64,000 nt of DNA from Antedon mediterranea. Lineage: Eukaryota > Echinodermata > Crinoidea > Comatulida > Antedonidae. Each line of letters opens with the position of its first letter. Positions within the stretch are counted from its first letter, which is position 1. A model generated the notes under the pieces. That model did no database searches, was not told where the DNA came from, and worked only from the letters and a program-made list of their open reading frames with translations. Where the stretch lies: assembly GCF_964355755.1 (NCBI RefSeq), contig NC_092670.1, forward strand, positions 9,297,201 to 9,361,200, written 5' to 3'. Below are positions 24,764 through 37,500 of this stretch, piece after piece. The translations under genes and the position numbers were made by a program.

Positions 24764-24975
24764 GTTCTTCCTATAGTAAACTAAGTTAACTTGAGATGTT
24801 AACAAAGTTCTCCTATAGTAAACTAAGTTAACTTGAGATGTTAACAAAGTTCTCCTATAGTAAACTAAGTTAACTTGAGATGTTAACAAAGTTCTTCTAT
24901 AGTAAACTAAGTTAACTTGAGATGTTAACAAAGTTCTCCTATAGTAAACTAAGTTAACTTGAGATGTTAACAAAG
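24764..24975. repeat. 42-bp tandem repeat, five copies
   Basis: The unit, TTCTCCTATAGTAAACTAAG followed by TTAACTTGAGATGTTAACAA and AG, is repeated five times with almost no change. Because 42 is a multiple of three, the minus strand stays open and reads LLTSQVNLVYYRRT repeatedly. I do not consider that a gene. It abuts the LINE fragment. Confidence 0.95.
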
Positions 24976-26930
24976 ATGCATGTACATGTATATTTATAAT
25001 GTTACAATAATGTCTCTCATAAATAAACAATGCAACAATGTTAGAATAATATTCATAAACTATAATATATTTTGGAGAATATATATATATTGAATTCAAA
25101 GGCAAATTACTTAAAATATTACCACGTTGTGAGAATTAATCGATGGATCTCGAAAATTTGCTTATTTTATTTTAAATTAAACGATAAAGTAAAGCAATCT
25201 GAAAGGGATTTCAAAACATTTGAATAGCGCCAATCGTCAAGACAAAATATATTTATTTATTACGTATTGATATCCACATTTTCTAGTTTCAAATCTAAAT
25301 ATACTTCGGATCAAGTGAAGTACCTTATATCAATAACCATTACTTAAACATTTGTAATTGATAAAACTACACACACAAAATAAATCCCATTTATGTATTG
25401 TAATGAATAATAATTAAATAAATGAATAAGTAATGAACTAATTATTAAAATGGAAATATAAACTGTGCCGTAAAATCTAGAATGTGTAATACTGTGACGA
25501 TAAAACTTGTGAGTGGCATGCTAAGGTTCATTGTTCGTCCACCTAGTAAACATAGGATAATAAACATTCATGTTGTTCCTTTCCCTCCGACATAAAAGTT
25601 ACAAATTGTGTTGAATTTCGTTACGTAACAAGTGTGCTAGTTACAAGTGTACTAGCACCAAGTGTGCGATTATATATGTTTAGTTATATTTTGACTGAGA
25701 ATTATATAAATATGAAAATGTGTATTTTTTTGAATGGGAATGTGCTATACAATGGAAAGTGGTCCGAATCGTCTTAAAATCTTACTTGTTGAAAGAGTAT
25801 GATGAGATACTAACATGTAATTTAAATATGTTGTATAACGTATTGTATTTAAGACACGTGTAATTTGTTTAGATCTGTGTAATAAACGGTGTATTTGTGT
25901 TGCAAGTAACCATGGCTTATACGTTTTTTTTTTATTCTGTTTTCCCTCGTCAACCACCTCCGGTAGACCTATGCCTGCTTGTAAAATCCCTGCTCACAGT
26001 GTGTATAGCCAACTGTTCAAAAGTCTCGCTCTCGAGTTAAATGTGCTATTCAAAAGTCCCGCCCTCTCGCGTTCAATGTTCTGTTTCAAAATTCCTCCCC
26101 TCTCGCGTGTAACTGTAAAGGCCAGCCTCCACAGACGACGATCGGTAACGGTAAACGGTAAGCAGAAAATAAAATATAGAATTTATATTATTTCTTATGA
26201 CCATTACACAACCTGACAGACCCTTTATTTTAAAATATTGGATCCGTCACTTTCGCAATAATCTGTCTTGCTTCTGCGGCCCACCACGACATGCTCTGTG
26301 CAGCGTCTACAACGAATGACAGGGACTGAGGTGAACCAGAACACTTGTAGGGAGATATAACTGCTTACTTCTCCGAATCATGTAACGGATTCTTCAGGGC
26401 ACACGAGTCATATTATACCGGACCCAGTAAATCCTTAAATATGGTTTTCGGCGCCTACCTTAACCACACGGACACTTTACTCGACACTGTCCGCCACGTA
26501 TTTTCTTGAACTTAATATGTATTTACTGAAAAGACGACATGATTCATCAACATCGATTAGAAATAATATAAATGGTTTAATAGGGACGTGATAGATCACC
26601 ACAATTAGGATACTCTCGTTATATTTACTCTGCTCTCTTAAAGTGACCTTTTTTAATTAACGATGGTAATGAAGATCTTAGTGGTTCCGACTTATAATTT
26701 CATCACCTGGTTGGCCATAACAAGAAACACAGTGGACGGGTTTAAAAGGCCATGTCATTGAGGGGGAAACGTCCGTTAATGTGGTAAAACTGATGCGTCA
26801 TTATTTCAAAACCTTCTAGGCCTAAAGTGTTGTGATCTTTTAATTATCCGTTTCGTAAGTTAAATCAAATGCTTCACCACCTACAAACGTGACATAGCCG
26901 AAGGCGTTGTCTGTCAAAAGTTCTACCTTA
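24976..26930. other. Intergenic DNA without recognised genes
   Basis: AT-rich to 25950, then more mixed composition. Short frames at 25745-25957 (-) and 25971-26216 (+) have no family features. Confidence 0.7.
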
Positions 26931-27066
26931 GACCCCATTTACACTTTAGGTATTAGCTAGCCCGAGGCCGGCTCAACGCAAGTGTAAACACAAAGTTGCG
27001 GACCGAAGCCGTTTTTTTAAACACATTGCGGGCTAAAAAAATCGTCAATGAAGTGTAAATGGGGTC
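26931..27066. mobile_element. MITE with TTA target duplication, PIF/Harbinger-like
   Basis: GACCCCATTTACACTT at the left end and AAGTGTAAATGGGGTC at the right end are perfect inverses, and both ends are flanked by TTA in direct orientation. A 3-bp TTA duplication is typical of PIF/Harbinger elements. The interior is GC-rich with GCCCGAGGCCGGC. Confidence 0.75.
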
Positions 27067-27484
27067 TTATTTTATTCTCAGATTCACCTTGGTCTTATTT
27101 GTGCAGAAATATGAATGAACATGCCTATTAATCATGTTGTGACGTATGGTCTTTTGTGTGTGACGCAAAATGATTTATTTGCATATTAATTTTGTTCACC
27201 TGTTGATATGTTCAAATGAGATGGAATGCATTCGTAAAAGATGAGTTGCCGCTAAGCCGCAATGGATGCAACCAGTTGGATATACAGTGTAGAATAAAAG
27301 TGAACGGTACCAAAATATAACGTGTCTGGATATTTTTGGCTAATTATAACAAAGTGGTGTGTAGAAGCCAATTATAGAAGAAGCTAATTATAACGATCAC
27401 AATGCAATGCCTCCCACATAAGATGCATTTTAAACATTTTCAATCAATCGATTTTAGTATGGCCTGTTTCTAAGTTAACTCCGT

Positions 27485-27690
27485 AGTGGAGCTGTAGCTT
27501 GGTGGTTATAACATGCTTGCCTTCCAATCCCAAGGTCCGGGGTTCAATTCTGACCCAGTGCCAGGGTTGTAACTCATGACTCGCTGTTGCATGCGTATGA
27601 AATAAAAAATATCTAGGTACCCCATAACGTCCTAGTACTGTAGTAGTGGGCGTATCATTGTTACCACAGTTGCACGTACATTGATAATTA
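27485..27690 (+). mobile_element. tRNA-derived SINE
   Basis: The head contains an A-box-like TAGCTTGGTGGTTA and a B-box-like GGTTCAATTC about 55 bp apart. The anticodon-loop region CTTCCAA is as in tRNA-Gly(UCC). A non-tRNA body with CTAGGTACC follows. The cloverleaf is degraded. Confidence 0.6.
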
Positions 27691-28019
27691 TTTCGTAACA
27701 AGAAGTGACATATAATGGGGCTTTGTCTATTTTGATTTATCCTTTTTTTTCTTCTTAATTAGGCCTATATCCGGAATGCAAATAAAGTTATATTACAAAG
27801 GATATTTGCGTTAATGCAAATACATTAATTTTTTTTATCTTGCATGTTAAAAACTATCATTATTTCTTGAATTGATTTAAACATGACATGGAACCGCTTA
27901 TTTGAGGTATGTGCGTGAAAGTAAACACGTGTCTTGGACGGCTTTTAGGAATGATGTATAAACGGAAACTCGTATGATTACAAATAAATTAAAAGATCCG
28001 TTGCTTTATGAATTCCATA

Positions 28020-28260
28020 TCCTGTTGAAGACCTCCTCAAACTGTAGCTTACCCCTGCCAAACAAGATGCCAGGCTTGTACAAACTGTCCACACAACGCC
28101 GAAAATAGCTCTGTAATAGGCCTACAGTCCCATTTTTTGTACTGTGCAAGAAAACCTGTCACCGAGATTAAGTCCTGCCAAAAAGATGCCAGGGTGTACG
28201 TAAAATTGTCCACAATGCCAAGGTTATCTCTACAACGCTGTCCGGAATTTTGTTTTCAGT
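28020..28260. repeat. Diverged tandem duplication
   Basis: CCTGCCAAACAAGATGCCAG (about 28055) and CCTGCCAAAAAGATGCCAGG (about 28175) begin two related segments, each continuing with GTAC-AAA-TTGTCCAC. This is an old duplication of about 120 bp with no coding sign. Confidence 0.5.
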
Positions 28261-29039
28261 ACTAGTGATGAATGTCTTTCAAGTTACAAGGCCATAGACA
28301 TGGCTGCAGTCGCGTGCTCAAGTTAGTGTTTACCAACCAACCGACCAACCGACCGACATAGTGAGCTGTAGAGTTGCGTTGCACTGTTATTAGTGGATCT
28401 CGATCAGATTATGAGAACATTCTAATTTACTTCGAATTTTGGAATGAAGAGTATTAATTTAATTTACCATTTTCTTTTACGCTCTTTTAATATAATAGTT
28501 TATTGTGACAGGCATACATTTAACAGCGTTGTCGACTTACAACTTACGACTAATGAGTTTTAATGTGTTAGTTTTTATCAGAAGCTTTCTTATTTCATTA
28601 ATATTCATTGATTCAAATTTGAATTTAAATAGTCTCAACTATTTTAACCGGCATGCGCATGTGTGTTTGTCTTTGTTAGTTGAAGCAAACAATGTCGTTG
28701 ATTGAGTTGAGACTTTAACCGACTTTAATCCAGTATGCTTCGCCATCTTTTCGTTCGTTTTTATCTAATTGATTTGAATGCATATTGATGTATATAGACA
28801 ACACCGTACCTGGTAAGAGAGTGTGTAGATCGATAGAGAAAACGCATCAAGAGGCAAACTAGATTTCACTTTTATGTACAGGTAGGCTACATTTGTTACA
28901 TTTAAACTACAGAAGATAATGGTGCTTGTCAGTGTGTTTTTACTCTTGTATTGTTTTCTCTGTACGACATTTTAATACTACAGGAGATAGCTATGTTAGT
29001 TATTGTTTTTTTTTTCACTGTGCTTCTGTACAGTAAGTA

Positions 29040-29300
29040 GTAAGGTCTCATAAGTGGAAGTTTCCCCCTGTTTACTCTTCCCTGGTCAAAACACAGTCTA
29101 TCCTAGGCTATCCGGTCCCCAAAATGTACGATGTTGTACACGGGACCAACGGCTTAAACGTCTCTTCCAAAAGACGATGAGCTACTATTACTACACGTAT
29201 TCCAACCTGCCAATATGACGTCGATGGGATTCTAACCGTGGACCAAATGAAATATTTTACTGTTCAGCGCACAACACCGTGACTATACCACCAGCTTTTC
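29040..29300 (-). mobile_element. tRNA-derived SINE, minus strand
   Basis: On the minus strand the head at about 29300-29225 reads GCTGGTGGTATAGTCACGG (A box) with GGTTAGAATCCC (B box). It is followed by a body containing CGTCTTTTGGAAGAGACG (perfect hairpin, 29157-29178 region) and TTGGTCCCGTGTACA. The head-plus-body layout supports a SINE. Confidence 0.55.
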
Positions 29301-29845
29301 CGACTGCGTTATATGCCACACTTAAAAGAGTGCATAAACAAGAAAAAGATTGTGCGTAAATTGTCATTGCAGTCTGTCGGTTTTAATAACTGTCTGTATA
29401 CACTGTACTAAAAAAACTTGTATATATCACATCTCATCGCACTTTGTATAAATTTGTTCTGATTCTTCAATAAACTGACTCAATGATCACTATTTCGTTT
29501 AGAAGAAGTGTTTACGACATGTAATCTGGTGCGATAAGCATCTTTGAAGGGTCTTCTTAGCTCATCAACTTTGACATAATTGAAAGTGAAACGAAATTAA
29601 ATTAAATATGTATTTCCAGTTCGGAACTGTTGGTATCCCTCCGTCAATATTTATCATAACACTTATTTTGGTTATATTGATCAATATGTGTAATATTTCT
29701 AACTTATGCATAGATCTATATATATATATATATAAACACAAGAGGCAAAGAACATTAATTCTAAACCGCCCGGTGATATACTGAAATTTAATTAATTAAT
29801 TTGAAACGATAAAGATGAGGAAATCTGTGAGAATGAGAAAAAGTC

Positions 29846-29916
29846 GTCCCAACCGAGACTCGAACTCGGACCGCCTGCTTGATATGCAGATGTCCTAACC
29901 ATTAGACCACTCGGGC
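29846..29916 (-). tRNA. tRNA-like sequence, probable pseudo-tRNA or SINE head
   Basis: On the minus strand a near-complete cloverleaf forms: D stem GTCT/GGAC, anticodon stem TCTGC/GCAGG with loop ATATCAA (AUC in the anticodon position), and T stem CCGAG/CTCGG with loop TTCGAGT. The acceptor stem has two mismatches, and an AUC anticodon is not a usual tRNA. A diverged second copy lies 385 bp away, so a duplicated pseudogene is more likely than a working tRNA. Confidence 0.5.
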
Positions 29917-30230
29917 TTTCATGGTATTGTTCGAACTCGATTGGATAACGACTCTTTAACATATAACATATCCAGATCTTGTTGGCCGATTTACTGTCTG
30001 CATTAGTGCTGGTATCCCTTCGCCAAACATTTATCAATCATAACACTGATTATATATTTTAATTTTCTTTATGTAATAATTATAACTTATACTATTCGTA
30101 GGCCTATATAATGTTATATACAAATTTAACAGCATATACAAAATTCTAAACCACCCGAATAATATATTGGAAATGAATTAATAAATTTTGAAGCGGTTAA
30201 GATGAGGAAATCTGTGAGAAGGAGAAAAAG

Positions 30231-30302
30231 CTGGTTCAACCAAGGTTCGAACCCGGATCATCTGCTTGATATGTAGACACCTAACATTTGACCACTGGGA
30301 CG
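30231..30302 (-). tRNA. Second, more diverged tRNA-like copy
   Basis: The same layout as the copy at 29846-29916 (GGTTCGAACC in the T arm, ATATCAAGCAG in the anticodon arm) but with more changes. Flanks match too: GATGAGGAAATCTGTGAGAA and TTCTAAACC occur upstream of both, so a segment of about 160 bp was duplicated (29753-29916 and 30143-30302). Confidence 0.45.
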
Positions 30303-30540
30303 CTCATAGTTTGATTGGATATGTATCTGTTATGCTGGATTTACATGGGTATTGTTAGAGGTCCTAAAAACATATGTTTAAGAAGTACATTTTCGAGAAA
30401 TAAAATATGTGTGTTATGGGATGTACACTAGCATCAAGGAACACCAATTCGTAACTCCGTTTCTTTCTTGATAAATTACCTTCCACACATATTGTAAATT
30501 TCTGAAGTGGTGGTGGATTAGACTTTGATGTTCATGAATG

Positions 30541-31345
30541 GTAAAGTCATGGGGAACAAATCATTAATGGTGAATTCATGGTGAACAAGTCTTTGATGTT
30601 GAAGTCATAGTGGACAAGTCTTTGATGTTGAAGTCATGGAGGGACAAGTCTTCGATGTTGAAGTCATGGTGGACAAGTCTTTGATGTTGAAGTCATGGTG
30701 GACAAGTCTTTGATGTTGAAGTCATGGGGAACAAATCATTAATGGTGAAGTCATGGTGAACAAGTCTTTGATGTTGAAGTCATACTGGACAAGTCTTTGA
30801 TGTTGAAGTCATGGTGGACAAGTCTTTGATGTTGAAGTCATGGTGGACAAGTCTTTGATGTTGAAGTCATGGTTTAAAAGTCTTTGATGTTGAAATCATG
30901 GTGGACAAGTCTTTGATGTTGAAGTTATAGTGGACAAGTCTTTGATGTTGAAGTCATGGAGGGACAAGTCTTCGATGTTGAAATCATGGAGGGACAAGTC
31001 TTTGATGTTGAAATCATGGAGGGACAAGTATTTGATGTTGAAATCATGGAAGGACAGGTCTTTGATGTTGAAGTCATGTGGGGACAATTCTTTGATGTTG
31101 AAGTCATGTGGGGACAAGTCTTCGATGTTTGATATCATGGGGACAAATCTTGTTGAAATCACGGGGGGACAAGTCGTTGATGTTGAAGTCATGAGGGACA
31201 AGTCGTTGATGTTGAAGTCATTGTGGAAAAATCGTTAATCTTGAAGTCATGGTGGACAGGTCTTGGATAGTGTTAGTCTAGGATTTTGAGTATGTAGGTC
31301 AAGTCTTGAATTTCTGAGGTCATGGTGACCAAGTCTATGATGTTG
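30541..31345. repeat. 29/30-bp minisatellite, about 25 copies
   Basis: The consensus AAGTCTTTGATGTTGAAGTC followed by ATGGTGGAC is tandemly repeated. Variants carry GGGGAACAAATCATTAATGG or an extra G (GGAGGGACAAG) that lengthens the unit to 30 bp. In the 30-bp part both strands are open for about 100 codons, a by-product of the period. Confidence 0.95.
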
Positions 31346-34185
31346 AATGGCTACCAATATATATGTTTGAAGCACTCATGAGAACTTATCTCTGTTATTG
31401 TATATGTTGCCATATATATACGGCATGTTCAAACTTCTATATGAACCAACTAAGCCTATTATACAATACTAATTTCAAGAGAAGTGTACCTTATCAATTG
31501 AAGTAACATTGTGAACTACATAAAACATCTTTTTTTTTAGTTTCATTTTCACGCTAAAATTGCAGTTATATTTAATTCTTGTCTAGTCAATGACCTTCAG
31601 TAATTGCATTTAGTACATCGACGGAATGACCTACATTACGTCACATTTCCAAAGGTCAGTATCTGAATTTCTAGAATTTGTACAAAAATTAATTATACAA
31701 TTATTTTAAATACAAATAGAACACAAAACTCATCACGACTATGTAAATTTCCTGTCAAATATGAAATTTAGTTTATCTCCATCTAAATCTTAACATAATG
31801 CTCAATCTGCTATATAGATCCAAATCAATAGACAAATCTTGATTTTCACACGCTTCGGTTGTTTGCGGTACCACCCTGCATGTATTCGTAAGACATTACT
31901 AAGCTATGTAATTATATAGGAGCATGTCGAGATTAGACTTACAGTTGCCTAAGATTAGCATCAATTTGATATACTTCCCATAATGAAAAGATTGAAGCAA
32001 AGATTTCAAACAATTTAGATTACCACAGTTATGAATAACAGCCCCTGGAACTCTATCTTTCTCTTTTTTTTTCAAAGATGAATATTTCTTTGTCTATCAG
32101 TACCGTAACTTAAAGTAAACTCGTTTTACATCGTTTTTACACTGCTGTACTAAAAACAAACGGGTTTCGTGTCAGGTAAACTGTACTGTTTACATCTGCT
32201 TCAGTAAAACCCGGGAATGACATTTAGAGCGTCCCTGGTATGACCCGGGTGACAAAAATCCGGAACAACTCTACATGATGTTTCTGTCAGTGTAAAGAGG
32301 TATTACTGCATGGGAATGGGCAATCGGATATGGTATTATACGGAAGGCCTGTGTATATAAGCCTGTCTATGTATATAGGCATATAATTAAATGAATAAAT
32401 AAATATAATTAAATAATTTAATAAATAGATAGAATAGAATGTAGATCCAAACGACTTTATTTTACAAAATATGAAATTGTGTTGGTCGTTGCAGAAAAAT
32501 AGCAAAAATATTAACAAATTTAAAATATAGAACAAAAAAACAAAACAACAATCTGTATCAAAATACTCAATATTAGATATCTCAGAGTGTTTTAATTGTT
32601 ATGCTCATTATGTATTTCATTGAGTTCTCGTGAGCACTACACTGCGCCTAAACATTTTAAAATGAAGGGCTAAACCTATTTTATGCATTGCAATGTTCCA
32701 TAATTGGATCCGCCTATATGTGTAGGCCTACTTTATTAAATCTAATACATTAACGAATGTATAAATGATTTATTACGCCTACGCATTATACTATACTGAT
32801 TTAAATACACAAGTGTAATTTATATAGACACAATTACGGTACAAGTGTGAAAACGTCAAGAATTAAAATGATAAATCAGAACACTAGCTTCCTGAAATAT
32901 TAAGAAAATTATGATTATGATAAGACGGATGGCAAAGGTTCTCAGCAATATTTAATGAATGAATAGTGACATAATGTCAAGGTTTATCACAAGTCGGTTA
33001 GGCCTAACACTTCTCGCAGTTACAGTTGAATATCCTTTTCTATAAAATGATGTATCTTTGTCTGTTCAAAACCATCATGCACATTATATAGGTCATACAG
33101 TGTATGATGGTTCTGCCCCTACAATTGATTAGAAACTGCAATGTTTTTTTCGCTTTTAACACGAAATGCCTTCAGCATCTTATTAAAGTGGAAATGACTA
33201 TCTGGACTAGTCTATAAGTATAAATGGCACCGGTTAAAATGATAGTATAGCTATGTAAACTACAATTAATTTCTTTAGGACTATAATTTTTACCACACAA
33301 AAAGGCTAGAAAAAGGTAAAATGAATATAGAAAAAAAATAGGATAAATTATTATGAAGGATAAGGAAAATAAAAATAATGAAATTATTAGAAGATTAGCT
33401 AGACATTGGTGTAAAGCACTATGTATTATCTGGAAAGAATAAATGTTGAACAAATAACACACACACTTGAGGCACTTGTTTGAGAACTGGGCGTGCATGA
33501 TACGCTGCATTAAACTTTTTTATGATATTTAAGAAAAACGACACACTCTATTGTCACAGCCGCCGTGTTTGTATTTTATAAGTGACATTTTAATGACACG
33601 TCAAAAATGTATCAGCGCCTGCACCGAATATATTTTCTACGTGATAGCTGCGTTGTCTAATGGCACGTTATATTAGTGCGTTGCTTGGCTGCTGTGGGTC
33701 TATTCCATTCCAATAACCACTGCAGTCGTAAGCAAATTCTCCTAAAAAATACTAACATGTTGTATACGTTATTCGTTGCAAGGACAATATAGGCCTACCC
33801 TGACGATCGAGTGAAGTAAGATAGATTTAGTATTAACTTAATTAGGATATTGTTTGAAGGAGTCGGCCTACCCTGGGCACTTTAAGTAATTTGACATGGT
33901 CAATTTGAATTGTCTGTATAACATCTGTTAATGCCTTTACTGTGCCTGACCAAAATCAACAATCATAAAACCAAAGTATACTAAACGAGACATGCATTTG
34001 GTATGCTTTTGAATTAAAATGATTCTTGCTTTAAATAACATGGCTGCATAATAGGCCTAGCTATTTTAAGTAAAAAATGTTAATCAAAATGAAATTGCTT
34101 GCTTTCTGTTTTTCCAAACATTTGCATTCTTCTTTCCATCTCATCCAATTTGTTGTGTTAGTAAAAATGATCTGACGTGCCATCC
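31346..34185. other. Intergenic DNA without recognised features
   Basis: AT-rich, with several TAGGCCTA palindromes. The open frames at 32287-32535 (-) and 33172-33510 (-) are low-complexity hydrophobic translations with no family features. Confidence 0.7.
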
Positions 34186-34510
34186 AGATAATAATAATAA
34201 TAAATAATAATAATAACAATTCATTCTTCTATAGCGCATAAGCAAACTTTCAATGCACTGCACATTATTACCCCGGTCATGTTTTGGATCAAACAAGTAT
34301 GGAAATATACACCCAAAGTGCAGCTAGCTCAAAGTTGTAAATTGATCTAAGCGGTACCCATTCTCCTGTTATTGGCGAATTTCTTTTGCTGTTGGTTTGG
34401 TTTGGAAAAAAAATACACCTGGGTGGAGAGAGGACAATTTTCAAAGGGGGCGAGAGTTGGATTCGATCCAAGGTCTCACGATCAGTAATACAATGCGCCA
34501 CACGCCCTCA
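34186..34510 (-). mobile_element. SINE with (ATT)n tail, minus strand
   Basis: On the minus strand a tRNA-like head (GATCGTGAGACCTTGGATCG with B-box-like GGATCGAATCC) is followed by a body. It ends in GCGCTATAGAAGAATGAATT and a (TTA)n tail (34186-34216 on the + strand). The tail type is common to widespread invertebrate SINEs. Confidence 0.5.
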
Positions 34511-37500
34511 CTTCTGCGATGTGTCGATTACATCACTGTTTAGTGGTCTACTTCCTGGTAAATGTCGCAACTCTCGGTACGTAACGGTAGAGAGAAAACC
34601 AGTTATCGTTATTTGAAATTAAAAAAACAAACAAAAATATCCTCTCTACCCAAACATTAGCAAAAATAACTGTTTAATTGTAATAGCCTTTTAATCAATA
34701 TTATCTTGAACATTTCAAATACAAATATTGAATGTTTATAATTAGCCTATGCTATGAAAATGGAATAGTCAGGTTTACAACGAATTAAAATATTATTATT
34801 TATGTTATATAAATTAAAATTAGAGTAGTGTACAGACAGGTTGTTTTTTTTTAACGCCACAGAATTCTAAAAAAAATGTTTACATAATGGAATCGTTAAT
34901 AAAAACATTTAACTACACGTGATACGGAATTAACCATTCATATTACAGTATGTAAAGTCAACTATCATGTGTGTTTCTGTGTTATAAATACATTTACTAT
35001 CTTTACTATGTTTATTACATTTGAAGTTACGACAAATCATTAACCAAAATATAAACGCAAAATGCAAACGATTAACCGTTCATTTTTTTTTCGTTGATTT
35101 GTTAATCTATTTTCTCTGTTTAATGGCGCGGCCTAAGTAAGTTCGCTTACTCATCCTTGTCAAGATCTCTAGTTAACATGCTTGGTTTCAAAACCCAGGA
35201 AGTATGATTGACTGAAAAAAAACATAAATGATGACTTATGTTTAACCTTCCCTCACAGTGGCGTAGCCTATAAACTATCAGTTTCTATGGTTAAAAAAAA
35301 ACAAGAAAAACATAGAGATATGAAAGAGATAGCACGTAGAGCAGATGACAGAGTGGTCAGAAATTACAGAGTTTTTATAGATTGATTCTATCTCAAAAAT
35401 GGCAATGAAAAGTACTATTTTCTTGATAAATTTCTTAAATGTAGCTTGCTGGGGATGAACATGGTTTGAGAAGGAGGTGAATTGGTGGTGGGTTTGGATC
35501 AATCACAATACCTGACACCATATTAACCAAGTTTAGTATGAAGGCAACAATACATCTGAAGCAACAAGACACACAGTCAGTGTCATCACCAATTATGTTT
35601 AATCATTGTTAGACATAGCCTTCTACTATTTGTGCCATTTATTGTGTCTATCTTAAGTGGGCTAGTGTAATTTAATACTGTTTCAAGTCATTCTGTATCA
35701 TTTTTATTCATTTTTCGTCGGTTTACAAATCAGTGTATTCATTTGTTTTGCACATGTTTGTTGATGACGTAATGATATAACAATAGGTTAAGTTCAGGAC
35801 TTCATTTTGAAATGTGTTATGATACCTACCACTCACTGGACCTGAATTGCACAAACTAAAAACACTTCTGAATTTGTTGTGACTTGGAGAAATAATTATG
35901 AGCGAATTCAAGGTAGACACAACTATCGGGTTTATTCGTTTTCCAGATAAGAAGTTGGCCGAGCTATATGCCTATGTATGTTTTTCTTGCATTTTAAGTT
36001 TGTTTATTTTTCGTTTTGATCACGCGAATATTGGATTATGATTTTATGATATTAATGGCCCTTTGTTGGCTTGGAGTTAACTGTCCCTGATAATAATCTA
36101 TCAACTACATCTTTCATAGACCTTGTCTGTCGATACTATATGACACATGATGATCTACATGGTAGACCACCGCGCGCGTCTCAGACATAGCTTCATGCAT
36201 ATTATTTATTTTGATTCAATAGCACCATATGTTTTACCTTAACATGTTGAGGAAAAAAAGATCATGTCTATCAATATGTTTTTCCACTTTTTTATTTTTT
36301 CATTAAAATACAATATGTATTTTTCATGGGTGTGCAATACATAATAACATGAGATACGGTAGTTCCTTTAGTAAACTATAATTCAATCAGAGTTTTAAGT
36401 CATCGATATAATATTAAGATTACATCAGTAAAGATTAGCTTTCGCCATGTTAATAATCCCCCTGAATACATGGAAGCAAAGGTCAAGACGAACAAAGTCA
36501 TTGATCTTGCCGCGACCAGTTTTGTAATGATTTAATGTGTACCAGAATGTAATGCTCACTAAATTTATGACTCATTCTAAAGTATTTTTTTATTCTTATA
36601 TTAATATGAAAGATGCACATCTCCATAATTTAATTGTTACCTGCATGTATGGCGTTAATAAGCCTACATGTTTCCAATCTTTAATAGGCCTACCATCTCA
36701 AGTTTATGCGTTGAATGGCGAGAGTCATGAGGTCGTAGAGTGAATGTTCTTTTCATCAACGAGTGGACGAGATTGAATGTTCTATTCAACGAGTAGACGA
36801 GATTGCATGTTATATTCAACGATTGGACGAGAGAGGACTAGAATGAAACGTTCTTTAGGAGGGTTTCTTTTTGTCTGTGTTATGTTGTTGTCTTGATATA
36901 TATTAATTTTTACACAGCGTGTCAGTTTGTTCGTCCGTCACTTTCTTTAAGTAAAACTCTTTTGAATTGGCCAAGCTTCGAACTACACGCTTTTTGTGTA
37001 CAGTCATAGAGGTACCTCGATGGTACAGTATTGTTGAATCATAACTCATCGTATAAGTTGAATCATTGACCGGTGTAATTTATTGTTCAATTATTGAATC
37101 ATTAAGATAAACAAATTATAGAAACGTGTTTATTATTACCTGATAAAATTAATAACTATTTATCTACACACTGATTTATAAGCTGGACTAACGCCTAGTC
37201 ACGCCTTGCAGGAGTATTGATGTTTATCTACACGTAACATACAATAATAATTATGGTTAGACTTTTCTTTATTCTGAAAATTCAAAAAATAACATACAGA
37301 CACAACTGTTTCTCTTTGATTTTTTTTTAATTTCAAGTTTCAAAATCAATCAAATAAAATCAATATTTGATTGTCGTAAAATATATAATTAAATACAATT
37401 GTCTTTTGATACACGGGTACCAAATGGCTAAAACAAACACTAATAAGTGTAAAAATGTCCCCAAAACATAAAAAATGAAGATTAATCAAATAAGATTTTG

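Noticed and set aside
24758-25105. 115-codon minus-strand frame with repeating LLTSQVNLVYYRRT
   Set aside because: It is a by-product of the 42-bp tandem repeat, whose length is a multiple of three.
26931-27066. Regulatory hairpin or small RNA gene
   Set aside because: Perfect terminal inverted repeats with TTA flanks are better explained by a MITE.
29846-29916. Functional tRNA gene
   Set aside because: Acceptor-stem mismatches, an unusual AUC anticodon and a duplicated diverged copy favour a pseudo-tRNA or SINE; it is reported only as tRNA-like.
30896-31238. 100-codon frames on both strands with 10-residue repeats
   Set aside because: Created by the 30-bp minisatellite; both strands are equally open and no splice sites or homology support a protein.
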